Part shown: in pieces, positions 10,585-20,520 of the stretch
Position numbering within the stretch: the first letter of the stretch is position 1
Layout: each line of letters begins with the position of its first letter
NCBI GenBank assembly: GCA_037349105.1
Contig: JAYJMM010000102.1
Coordinates: 992,001-1,056,000 of the forward strand
From: Limnomonas spitsbergensis
Lineage: Eukaryota > Chlorophyta > Chlorophyceae > Chlamydomonadales
Reading direction: 5' to 3'
Length of the DNA stretch: 64,000 bases
The notes under the pieces: model-generated
The model's input: the letters and a program-made list of their open reading frames with translations, nothing else
The model's database searches: none
Told to the model about the DNA's origin: nothing
Translations under genes and position numbers: made by a program

Positions 10585-12045
10585 ATGACACTACGGTACT
10601 TGAATCCTGCACCCCACTCCTACCGTCCCCTCCCGCAGCCGCTGGCCCAGCCGCCCATCAACGCTCCTGGGCTGCTCCACACCCAAGGCAGGAGAGTCTT
10701 CCATGCAGCGCCCAGCCAGCCAGATTCAGGCTGCAGATGCAGAGCACTCTGGCCCGCACCGCTGGCACTGGCAGCGTCCCTATCAGGGAGAGAAACACCA
10801 TTTCCAGGCAGTGCCCGGCTGCAGGTGGTCGGCTCCACACCCAAGGCGGGAGAGCTTTCCATGCAGCGCCCAGCCAGCCAGATTCAGGCTGCAGATGCAG
10901 AGCCCTCTGGCCCGCATCGCTGGCAGCGTCGCTATCAGGGAGAGAAACACCATTTCCAGGCAGTGCCCGGCTGCAGATGGTCGGCTCCACACCTAAGGCG
11001 GGAGAGCTTTCCATGCAGCGCCCAGCCAGCCAGATTGAGGCTGCAGATGCAGAGCCCTCTGCAGCGGCAGCAGCGGCGTTTGTGGCAGCAGGTGCAGGGC
11101 ATGGTCTCGGAGCCCTTGGACATGTGCATCAACTGCCTCAGCTCTGCGACGCTCAAGGCGACGTGCTTGGCCTTTTGGCTGCTGCTGTTGGGAAGGTAAG
11201 AAGTAAGAACTACGTTTGGTTTCCAATCCTTCGTGCGTGTTAACGAATCCCTAGGCGTAGGCGATCCCCAGGGACAGACCTTCCCGTACAAGATACGCGC
11301 ATCCTTCCCCGTGTCATTGCGATTGTGGATCAATCACTCGACGGTACCTCAGTTACCTTGTGCGATTTCCCTCACGACCAGCTACGGCATTTCACGCCGA
11401 GAGGTTTTATCAATCGTTTAGGCGACTCCAATGGGATTCGAACCCACATCCCCATTCTTGGGAAGGTACCGGTTTCAAGGCGAGGGATAGCACAGTTAGC
11501 GCAGATCAGTGTAGATCAGAACAGCCGTGCAGCACACATAAAACATCACATCAATCACGTGCTTTTTGGTTCAGCAATAATTTTCTGTTTTTCTCTTCTC
11601 CTTTCCCCCCTTTTCTGACAGTGGGACGCCCACGCGGCCGAGTCTTTTGAGCATGGCCCAGTGGTGTCACGTCATTGACATTAATCGCGATCTGGCCACA
11701 GTAGCAGCAGCAGCAGCAGCAGCAGTGGACAGAGGTGACATCAGCTTAGTTTCTGTTTTGGTTATGTCACTGGTTCCCCCCGGCTCGCTCTGCCTGGCCC
11801 TTCCAAAAAAGGCTGTGGGTGCCTGGGTGGTTGCGTCAACTTTGTTATGGCCACATCAGCTGAGCAGCCACCCAACAGCGGCTGTACCCACCCAACAGCA
11901 GCTACGCATCCACCACATGGCCGTGGTACAGGCTTTACAGCCACGACAATCCCACCACATCGCGCAGCATGCAGAGTCGGAAGCCGATCGGACCGGTGAC
12001 AATTTTTACGAGTCGAACACAAAACGAGGCAGCAGGAGGTTTTAG
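10585..12045 (+). CDS. Possible spliced ORF of unknown function (unit 1)
   Basis: ATG at 10585 opens a frame through the 158/152-bp repeats to 11195, where a strong donor (GGAAG before GTAAGAAG) appears. A strong acceptor (long pyrimidine run, TTTTCTGACAG) ends at 11621. Splicing joins 10585-11195 to 11622-12045 in frame, giving 344 codons with an Ala run from a GCA microsatellite near 11700. No domain was recognised. Against coding: the repeats are read in shifting frames, unit 4 has a 1-bp insertion near 59920, and unit 2 loses exon 2. The intron itself is convincing, but the frame is not; a second frame across it (LLAAAVGK joined to WDAHAAESFEHG) stops after 18 codons. Confidence 0.3.
10706..11060. 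repeat. 158/152-bp tandem repeat (unit 1)
   Basis: CAGCGCCCAGCCAGCCAGAT recurs at 10706, 10864 and 11016, so periods are 158 and 152 bp; a further partial copy lies to the left. Intervals are not multiples of 3, yet all three + frames and two - frames stay open through it. Copies in other units begin near 35765, 46624 and 59508; unit 2 has lost a short piece at the second copy (near 35911). Confidence 0.85.
11421..11481 (-). tRNA. tRNA-Ser(UGA)-like 3' half, inside an intron (unit 1)
   Basis: On the minus strand one can read an anticodon-loop-like CTTGAAA with CCGG after it, a long variable arm (TTCCC, loop AAGAAT, GGGGA), a T-arm GTGGG-TTCGAAT-CCCAT and an acceptor 3' strand TGGAGTC-G. That order fits the 3' half of a type II tRNA. 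No 5' acceptor strand GACTCCA or normal D-arm precedes it, so it is a relic or a tRNA-derived repeat, not a working gene. Copies: 36469-36529, 47339-47399, 60224-60284; in units 3 and 4 the T-loop reads TTCGGAT. Confidence 0.4.
11700..11727. repeat. GCA microsatellite (unit 1)
   Basis: About eight GCA/CAG triplets after the acceptor at 11621; units 3 and 4 have two triplets fewer (near 47621 and 60505). Unit 2 lacks it through deletion. Confidence 0.8.
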
Positions 12046-12598
12046 TCATCTAAGCATGCATCTCCCCCCCGCCGTCACCCTCCCTAGGGGAGGTACAAGA
12101 GAGGGAGATGCACGCCCACTTGGCACTCTAGAGTGGGGCGCGGCCTTGTCCAGCTCCGTCAATATAAGCTGAGCTCCCATATTGAAACAGGCGGCAGCAG
12201 ACGGGGCCACCATGCACCCCTTCTACCTTTTGCGTCATACCTGAGTGGTCAGTCAACAGTCACAATATTGGCTGAGCAGGCAGTTCATGCGCATCATGGA
12301 CTGGCCAGCCCATGATCGATTGAGGCAACAGCCTTGGGCTTAGGGCGCCAGCACTGCCTTGCCCACGCAACCCCAGGCCTCAGAACCACCAAACTCTACC
12401 AGTATATTCTTTTCAATGAATTAAACCCTGCGTTAGACCCTCCTGCTCACCATCATTGCAAACATCATCATCCATCATATCTACACATCAGCACCAAGAC
12501 TCAAAGCTATCGTGGCAACAGCAGCAACAATCTGAAACGGAGCCCTGCTTCCCCTCGCACCCCCGCCTCTGCTCCTTAACCCTGGCTCCGTAACCCAC
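12046..12598. other. Stretch without a recognised gene (unit 1)
   Basis: Lies between the possible + strand ORF and the cyclase-tail exon. It holds an inverted pair around 12061-12114 (CATCTCCCCCCC and GGGAGATGC; CCCTCCCTAGGGGAGG). Further minus-strand exons of the cyclase-like gene could lie here but none is clear. Confidence 0.4.
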
Positions 12599-14181
12599 CT
12601 GATGCTGTGCGTGCTGTCCAGCCTGGCCTGAGGCGAGCCCTGCCCGGGGATCAGCCAGGCGTCAGCCCTTGGGCGAGACAGGCGGCTGGGCGGCCATAGC
12701 TGCGGGTCCTCATCCAGCATTGTTGTGTTGCTGCCACTGGACTGGTGCATCACGGACAGGCCACCGCCACCCCCCCTGCCGCGTGTGCAGGCCTGCAGGG
12801 CGGAGGCGCGGCGGCGCCTCTGCGGCTGCAGCGGCATGCCCGGGGCGAGCGGAGGCACGTGGCGCTCTGTCGACAGGAGTAGCGCAGCATCCGAGGAAGT
12901 GGCAGCAGCATCGGTGGCGGCAGGGACCAGGCTGGCTCGCCGCTGCCTCTCTAACTCAGAGCTCTCGTCAAACTCTCCCAGGGATATCGTGTCAGAAACC
13001 TAACATACAAGGGTGCTGAAGGTCAGGGAATCGGGGTGTAGGGTTAAAACCCCTAGGATATTGTATTTGAGGCCTGTCTGTGTGGGTTGTGAGGCATGTG
13101 GGGTGTTGGGACCACCAGCATGTGCATTTGTGTGCATATCTGAACGTAAAAGGGGGTCTGGCAATATAGTGGGTGGAGGCAGGTGGTAGCAGGTGACAGA
13201 ACCCATTGACACGAGGCGAGGGCGGCTATCCTGCGTGCGAGGGTAGAAGCGAGGGAAGTCCCAGGTCTCAACCAGGTCAGGTCCACTCAGCAAGGGCACT
13301 GCCAGTGAACCGACCCCCCATCTCCCTCTAACTGTTCATACAGATCCACACACACTTCTTGAGCCTCTGGACGCCAGATAAATACACCTTACAAGCAAGC
13401 GTCGTGTCCAGACCTCATGTCCAAGCGTCATGTACTCATGTCCAGAGGTACTGGCATCATCCCTTATGGACAAGTACCCCCAGCAACTCGAATAACACCC
13501 GCCGAGGAACGAAAAAAATTCAAATACCTGCACAACAGCTGCCCTTCCTGCACACTTCAAGAATGCAGTGCCTAAGGATGCAGACAGCCAGCCACTGACG
13601 CACGCGCCATCCCTTTCCCCCTAACCCCTGACCCTCACCCTGTCGAGTTGATGCAGAGCGTCAAGGCCCATCGAGGAGTCTTGCAAATCTGAGGCATGCA
13701 TCATGCTGGGACTTTCGCGCGCCGCAATGGGGCAATTGCGCGTTAAGGAGGGCAATTCGAGCGTCAAGATGGGCGAATCGAGCATCATGCTCGGGGTTTC
13801 AATCGTTATGTTGGGGCCCGACATGTGCACCTCCGAATGCGTAGAGGAGCACAGCCGCCGCCATGTGCCATTGACCTGCATCAGATGGCCCAGCTCGCTC
13901 CGCTGCGGGGAGGGCAAGCCCATGCTCTCCTGGAGCTGAAGCGGCAGCAAGGCTGCCGGCACCGCGGCTGCCGCCGCCGCCCCGTTGCCCCCGCTGTTGC
14001 CATCAGCAGGAACAGCCGGCGCGACCAGGCTGGTATGTACCGACGGGGAGCTGAGGAGGAGTCCTGCCTCGCTAGATTCCAACCCTCAGCTGGGCATGGT
14101 CTTAAACAGCGGCGACGCCAGCACAAGCGTCGCACCACTCTCCCTCCACAGGTATGTCTCCATCATGCCCTTGCTCTTTGC
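12599..14181 (-). pseudogene. C-terminal exons of a class III nucleotidyl cyclase-like gene, truncated (unit 1)
   Basis: Minus-strand exon 14181-13639 begins after an acceptor (GAACGGCAG) with AKSKGMMETYLW, which resembles the last strand of class III adenylyl/guanylyl cyclase domains (K-G-x-M-x-T-Y). A TGA follows at 14088-14086. Beyond it the frame stays open to a donor (GACAGG before GTGAGG), and exon 12999-12599 continues in phase with VSDTISLGEFDESSELERQRR and a Pro/Arg/Gly-rich tail, ending at a donor CATCAG before GTGGGT. All upstream cyclase exons are missing because the duplication junction cuts the preceding intron. The TGA may be the true stop or a nonsense change; unit 3 lacks it. 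Cyclase assignment rests on a short motif. Confidence 0.5.
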
Positions 14182-14312
14182 CTGCCGTTCAAAAGAAGAA
14201 GCACAACATGCGTAAACAACATCAGATATATTTTACGCTGCCCTCCTTCTGATGACTCGTCAGTGATGAGGCTTGAGTTCCTGCTTTGTGGGAGCAAGGA
14301 TGTCATCCCTTT

Positions 14313-14460
14313 CCTGCAGATAAATGCTGAAGGGGTTTTAAACGCTTTGCCCTAAACCCCTTCCTGCAGAGAAATGCTTTAGGGGTTAAAACACGATACC
14401 CTTCCAGCAGCGAAATGCAGTGGGGTTTTGAACCCTCAATCCATTCCTGCAGGGAAATTG
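14313..14460. repeat. Diverged ~42-bp repeats at the unit start (unit 2)
   Basis: Successive blocks start with TTCCTGCAG or TTCCAGCAG, then AAATGC, then AGGGGTTTTAAAC or similar, about 40-50 bp apart. Present near 2085-2215, 38477-38625, 50222-50368 and 63112-63258. Motifs such as CCCTAAACCCC are telomere-like but isolated. Function unknown. Confidence 0.6.
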
Positions 14461-15042
14461 TTATACTGCTCTCCAATTACTGGCGCACAATTTCCCCTCC
14501 TTTCGAAAAATAGGGAGGAAGAGCAAATATATTGTGCCTCTTATAGGCTTACCACCTTGTCTGGCTTTGTAGCTCCGCCCTCGGCCTGCCTGCTGAAGCT
14601 TGTGCGCCTGCCTGAAAAGTGCTTGGACGTCATCCCTTTCATACGACAAGTTTTCCATCTTCAAGCCTCGTTTATTACGAGTATCTTCCTGTATTTATTT
14701 GAGACATCACTAACATTGAGGAACGTTCATATAACATCTGCACAAGTGCAAGTTTAAAAAACGTTAAATGTAAATCAACAAGAGTTACAATTTTATCCAA
14801 AGCCAATCAATTCACTGATAATGGATGGCCTGAACCCAGGTGTCGCTCCCCAGCTCCGACTTGGGCCTGCCGGCGTACTACGTGTTGGCCTTCTCTGAGG
14901 CGTCCTCCAACCTGTCGCGGTACGAAGGCGTGCGGTACGGCGCCCGCGTCGACGGCGGGGCGGGCGGGCAGAACGGGATGTACACAGGCACGCGCGGCCA
15001 AGGTCTGGGCTCTGAGGTCAAGCGCCGCATCCTGATGGGCAG

Positions 15043-15675
15043 CTACGCCCTGTCCGCCGGATACTATGAAGCATACTACAAGCGGGCCCAGCAGGTATGA
15101 ATGAAGTATGAATGAAGTGTGATACTGAGGTGGGTAGCAAGGCTCTGTCCGCCGGATACTATGACGCATACTACAAGGGGGCCCAGCAGGTGTGAATGAA
15201 GTATGAATGAAGTGTGATACTGAGGTGGGTAGCAAGGCCCTGTCTGCCAGATACTATGAAGCATACTACAAGCGGGCCCAGCAGGTGTGAATGAAGTATG
15301 ACGTTAGTGTGATACTGAGGTGGGTAGCAAGACCCTGTTAGCCGGATACTATGACGCATACTACAAGCGGGCCCAGCAGGTATGAATGAAGTATGAATTT
15401 AGTGTGATACTGAGGTGGGTAGCAAGACCCTGTTAGCCGGATACTATGAAGCATACTACATGCGGGTCCAGCAGGTGTGAATGAAGTATGATTTTAGTGT
15501 GATACTGAGGTGGGTAGCAAGGCCCTGTTAGCCGGATACTATGACGCCTAGTACATGCGGGCCCAACAGGTGTGAATGAAGTATGAATGAAGTATGATAC
15601 CGAGGTGGGTAGCAAGGCCCTGCTAGCCGGATGCTATGACGCCTAGTACATGCGGGCCCAACAGGTGTGAATGAA
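15043..15675. repeat. 95-bp exon-end/donor repeat, 7 copies (unit 2)
   Basis: GGATACTATG (or variant) recurs every 95 bp at 15059, 15154, 15249, 15344, 15439, 15534 and 15629. Copies 2-5 still carry CAGCAG followed by a GTGTGA or GTATGA donor; the last two have a TAG replacing a Tyr codon and end CAACAGGTG. Confidence 0.92.
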
Positions 15676-15850
15676 GTGTGAATTGAGTAGTGACGTGAGG
15701 CTTGGGGGCGGCAGGCAGCAGCTAGAGCAAGTTACCTGGACGATGAGGAGGTCCTAGCTATGCGCAAGTCCTGACCAGTGTGGATCAGCCCAGGGGTTAT
15801 AAAATTAGGGGGGGGGGGTATTTTAGTTTCGAATGATGCTCTGTGTCCCA

Positions 15851-15943
<93 letters not shown>

Positions 15944-15948
15944 CTGCT
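15851..15948. repeat. TTGCTG microsatellite, 13 TTG units (unit 2)
   Basis: Perfect TTGCTG repeat from 15857 to 15934, then pure CTG. It lies in the gatA pseudogene intron after a TATAAAA and a G9-10 run. Both strands are open through it (poly-Leu, Ala-Val, poly-Cys), which is a composition effect. Confidence 0.95.
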
Positions 15949-18900
15949 ACAGGGCTGGAGCAGTGATCTTGCTGCTGCTGCTTTTTCCAGGCATCAATGT
16001 CCCTCTGCCGCTGCTGCCTGGCTGAAATGTCCTGCGGCGACAGTGCTGCGAGGCTGAAATGTCTTGCTACTGCCTCTTCTCTGCAACTTGCTCTTGCTTC
16101 CCTAGTTCCCTGCTGCGCCTGCCAAGCGGTTGTCATGCTGCTGCTGCAGGTGCGCACCCTAGTCCGTGACGAGATGGTGGCGGCCCTGTCGGGCTATGAC
16201 GCGTTGCTCACGCCTACAGCGCCGACGCCCACTTACAAGCTAGGGGAGAAGACTTAGGACCCTCTGGAAATGTACAAAGTGAGCAGGGAAGGACTGTGCC
16301 CCTGGACAAGTTGCATGAAATAGGGAAACAGGGGCATGGAGGGGGGAAGCGGATTGTTTCCTTTTGTCTGTTGGCGGAGCAAGTGAGATATGGCCATTGC
16401 CTGGGTGTAAACCCTAACACCTTCACCCTGAACTAGTCAAATGCCGTGTGACATGGACGATGATGATCCTGAACCAGATCCGCTAACATGTGGTGCAATC
16501 TGCTCTCAGCTCGCCAGCTATGGCCTACCTATTAGGTAGCACCTAACCATCATCAACACACAGTTTTATTAACTAGTGCTGAAAATCTGAAGTTTGTCGA
16601 GAGTGGGGTAATGGATGAACTTAAAGAAGTGGACATGGAACTTCTGATGGCTAGTGCTGATCCCATGCGATGCTGGCCAGCTGAACAATGGCTGCTGCTC
16701 CCGACTGCTGGTTAATGGTGCTTGGCTACTGTCTGCTGGCTGATGATGGCTCCTACTCACACGTGCTGCTGGCTGCTGGCTAAACATGGCTGCCGCTCGC
16801 ACCTGATGCTGGCTGATGCTGGCTGATGTCTGTTGCTGCTGCTCTCTGTTGCTGATGATGTTTGTTGCTGCTGCCGCCTATTGCTGCTGCTCGCACCTGA
16901 TGGCTGTTGCTGCTGCTCTCTGTTGCTGATGATGTTTGTTGCTGCTGCTGTCTATTGCTGCTGCTCGCACCTGACGATGATATTTGTTGCTGCTGCTGTC
17001 TGTTGCTGATAATGGCTGCTGCCTTCACTTGCTCCCCCAGGGTGATCTCATGACAGTGAATGTGAACCTGGCTGGCCTGCCGGCAGTGGTGGTACCGTGT
17101 GCGTATGTGGGCACTGGGGCGGGAGCCAAGCGGCTGCCAGTTGGTCTCCAGATCGTTGGTCGTGCTTTTGGGGAGGCGGATCTGCTCGAGATAGCGTATG
17201 CGTTTGAGCAGACGATAGAGTTGTCGCCGTAGAGGAGGATTGCATATATTTCTCCTAGACAAGCTTTATTTTTATTTGAAAAGAAAATACGGGTGGCGTG
17301 GCCTGACACATCCCACAGGGCTGTTGTCAAAGCCGCTGGGTACAGGTATGTGAATCAAAGCTGCGGTTCAGGAATGTTACGGCTTGCCCCACGTGGCCGA
17401 GCGTTCAGCAGGGCCCAGCGGGTATGCACCGTTATAAGAATGTTCTGGCTTAGTTGCAGCCCTGGTGGAGGTGGCTGTGTCATTTTTTGTTTTCTGCTTT
17501 TGAAGCTTGGGCTGGGTGACCACATTGAGTCATTGAATGGTGTTGAACGTGATTACAGACGAGGTCAGCATTTTAGCATGGGCACTGTAAACAAGGATAC
17601 GATTTTTGTGGCGAGTGAATTCCTCGGTGAGCCACAGTGCTGCCAGCACCGCAAGGATCCAGTCTTCAAATATGGGTATCAGTTGAATGGTCCAAATCTG
17701 AATCACAAAATTGCAGATGTATGAAGGGGCATGACTTCAAATTTGAAGTTAAAACTTTCAGAGTGCGTTTGATCCACCCAGATCTTCCCCAGGATTTAGG
17801 CATGCAACTTGGGGAAACGACCTGCCATCCATCAATCGTCGGTCACAGCCTCTTACGATCTGACATATGACCTGCCTGCCCCCCAAATAAATCCTTAATC
17901 ATCACTGTACTCACATGCCCACTGCCGCTCAACATGTGTACATGGAGGCAAGTAAAATATGTGCAGTCTGCCCCATGCATAAACTTCACAGTATGCCCCA
18001 TGCATCAAATTTGCCAGAGTTTAAGGATGGGCCATACACGTGGGCCCTGGTGAACCTAGGCCATCTCCATTATTACATAGTCATATTAAGATTGTTACTG
18101 ACTGGCTTCACTGAGCTGGGTAGGCTGGACTATGGCCTTGCTGGGGCCCTTGCGTGGACTGACGCTAATGTACATGTACATGCCAACAACGATTAATTAT
18201 TCGTCCCATTACCTATTTACCCTCTATCATCCTTAGCTATTCCTTTTTGGCGTCCGCATGACTAGCATTTAAAGATTATGATGCCTCGCTCAGGTATTGC
18301 ATCCCCCTGATTTAGGGACAGGGATCAGAGCCAAATCAGTTTGCTGGAATGCATAACGCACATAAAATGTTCAGTGAGGCTTAAACATTCAGAATATAAG
18401 TAATCACGTTAAATAACTGGAAATTCACACCGCTGAACACATCAAGATAAAGCGTGATACGAGCAGACATGGGGAAGTAATGCAGACAAACGCCCTCTGA
18501 CGAAAATTAGGAAATGGAACGAGCAGGGCCTACACTTCTAGGCAAATTCAAACTATTGGTACAGCCTGCAGGAGCAGTCAGCGGGAACAGCATACGCACA
18601 CTTACTGTTACTTTGTGTGGTTAGGGTACAAGAAGTGGTGGTTTTCCTTGAAATCACGTCTAGTTGATCACATCTGATACAAAGTGAAAGATATATGTAC
18701 CTAATGCCATAGTACTGCACCGTTGCAGAGGCTAGCGCCTAAATAAAAACAGAAAGGAAATGCAGAATATGCAGGACATAAATCTGCTGCAGCTGGCAGT
18801 CTCAATACACTGGAGCTTGCATTAATTGTATCTCATGAGCGTATCATTGTAATCACATCAGGCTGAGTACTGAAACCCGCCGTTGACTTAAATTTAAGCA

Positions 18901-19008
18901 AGTCCTGAACTCCTGGCAGCACAAAATTCACAGATCTCATTCAGACATCAAACAGCCTACACAGACACCAGCAGACACACAGATCCGCCCATAAATCGAT
19001 TATTCAAT

Positions 19009-20520
19009 TCAGACTGGAATGATGCCCTCGTCGTTCCAGTTCTTGAGGATGGTGCAGACGGCATCAACCCGGAAGCTGCCTTCCTGGTCGTAGCTGTCCC
19101 CGTAAATCCCCGCCACGTCCCAGGAGGCAACGTTCCAGAGGAATACGGCGGAGACGGGGTACTCGTATACCGACTGCTGCGAGCCAGCCCATTTCACAAA
19201 CTGAGAGAAATAGGTCACAAGTCCTTGTTGCATTGTAGGGGTGCGCCAGGGGCTGGGGCCGTTGAATATGCCTTGGTAGGGCGCCACTGTGGCCTCTGCA
19301 AATGTTGTCGCTGGGCAGTCGCCGCCATCACACGTCCCGCCGCCCACGCCGGCCTCTGAGAAGTGCAGCTCGTAGCCGGGCAGCTGAAGCAGCTGACCAA
19401 GGTCCACGCCCATGACTGCCAGCTCGGAAGCCATGCTGGTGATGCCACTGGAGAACTGCCACAGCTTGGGCATGGCGTCCATCTCTGGGTAGCTGGACAT
19501 GCCGATGAAGTCGACAGCCTGGAACAGCTTATTGATCTCTGTTGTGTCAAACTGGGGCGCTATGGACGCGTCACAGGAGACCATCCCACACAGCTTGTTC
19601 ATGTTGAGGCTGATTCCGATCCGCAGGTCCGGGCTGTGGTCCATCCTGCCGGCGATGATGTCCTGCACCATCTGGCCCATCTGCCGGAACTGGAAAGGGT
19701 AGCTGAGCACCATCAGGCTCATCTCACCCTGCAAGCACATGTACACGCGCGTCTCCGGCTTGGCCGCGTCCATCAGCGCGAAAGATAAAGGCTGCACCAT
19801 GATCTGGAAGTAGCTCTGGCCGGAGTAGCTGGCGAGCGGGTCTAAGCTCAGCGCGTTGCGCCACAGGCCGTGGCCGCCAGTAGCGCCGCCATCATCCAGG
19901 TGAGGCGTGACCTCCAGGTGCGTAAATCCCATCTCAATGGCTGCCACGAAGCAGCGCTGCATTCCGTTGCGTAAATCCAGAATGTCCTGGTCTGTGATAG
20001 CTGAGCAATCATAGGAGCCGTCCTTCCCCGTGTAGCAGAAGGAGGTCGGGACGTTGGTGGCGCTGCCCATCTGTATGCTGCTGCTGTCAATGATGAAATG
20101 GGCGTTGACAACAAAGTTGATCATGGATCCCCCGCAGTACTGGCGCACACGGTCGACAGAGGCGATGCACGGGGATGGCACTGAGTCATCATAGGATTGG
20201 GTGGGGGAGGGACCCCAGTCTTTGATGCCATTAACGAAAACAGAGCAGGCAATCTCGAGACGGGGTTGGCCGAGAGACAACAGCTCGACCTCCCGCTTGA
20301 GGGGCGGTAAGACAGTGGTGCTGATGTTCGATGGAGAAGACGGCTGGTTGTTGTTGTCAGCATGTTGGGGAGATGCCTGGTTGCTGTTGTATGCATCAGG
20401 GGAAGAGGCCTGGGTGCTGCTGTCAGCTCCAGACACGTGTCGTGGGACCCAGTCAACTATGAGGAGCAGGCAAAGCAGCTGCAGGAGCTTATAGCAAACT
20501 GATTTGCTTGAACAAGCCAT
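19009..20520 (-). CDS. Glycoside hydrolase-like protein, unit 2 copy
   Basis: Intact 503-codon paralogue of the unit 1 gene. Visible changes include D89E, R286Q and T293M; both candidate catalytic Glu residues and the signal peptide are kept. The promoter and 5'UTR intron are also conserved. The outer transposon sits about 1.8 kb upstream of its start and does not interrupt it. Confidence 0.72.
   Translation of the reverse strand: MACSSKSVCYKLLQLLCLLLIVDWVPRHVSGADSSTQASSPDAYNSNQASPQHADNNNQPSSPSNISTTVLPPLKREVELLSLGQPRLEIACSVFVNGIKDWGPSPTQSYDDSVPSPCIASVDRVRQYCGGSMINFVVNAHFIIDSSSIQMGSATNVPTSFCYTGKDGSYDCSAITDQDILDLRNGMQRCFVAAIEMGFTHLEVTPHLDDGGATGGHGLWRNALSLDPLASYSGQSYFQIMVQPLSFALMDAAKPETRVYMCLQGEMSLMVLSYPFQFRQMGQMVQDIIAGRMDHSPDLRIGISLNMNKLCGMVSCDASIAPQFDTTEINKLFQAVDFIGMSSYPEMDAMPKLWQFSSGITSMASELAVMGVDLGQLLQLPGYELHFSEAGVGGGTCDGGDCPATTFAEATVAPYQGIFNGPSPWRTPTMQQGLVTYFSQFVKWAGSQQSVYEYPVSAVFLWNVASWDVAGIYGDSYDQEGSFRVDAVCTILKNWNDEGIIPV

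Larger units (their letters stand above)
1993..14222. repeat. Segmental duplication unit 1
   Basis: First copy of a tandem unit, about 12,230 bp. The left edge is defined by CAGATATATTTTTACGCTGCC at 1993, which matches the start of every later unit, while sequence before 1993 is not repeated. The right edge is the junction at 14223. It carries gatA exons 2593-4421, the hydrolase gene 6191-7702, the 158/152-bp repeat at 10706 and the cyclase tail 12599-14181. Its gatA introns have the shortest repeats (two 95-bp copies, two TTGCTG units), which fits it being closest to the parental arrangement. Confidence 0.9.
14840..17232 (+). pseudogene. gatA 3' fragment, unit 2 (TAG in penultimate exon)
   Basis: Exons 14840-15094, 16150-16278 and 17041-17232 match the last three gatA exons at near identity. 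The exon upstream is absent: the copy begins at the duplication junction inside an intron. In the middle exon the Ser codon TCG of unit 1 is TAG (16255-16257), removing the C-terminal strand and helix segment if translated. Splice sites remain GT-AG. Best read as a non-functional tail created by duplication. Confidence 0.9.

Noticed and set aside
14255..14335. Hammerhead ribozyme or C/D-box snoRNA near CTGATGACTCGTCAGTGATGA
   Set aside because: No CGAAAC core or matching stems for a hammerhead, and no terminal stem or paired D box for a snoRNA; unit 1 lacks the downstream CTGA.
15732..16157. Minus-strand Ala-Thr repeat protein (141 codons) and + strand poly-Leu/poly-Cys ORFs
   Set aside because: Products of the TTGCTG microsatellite read in different frames; length varies between units with the repeat.
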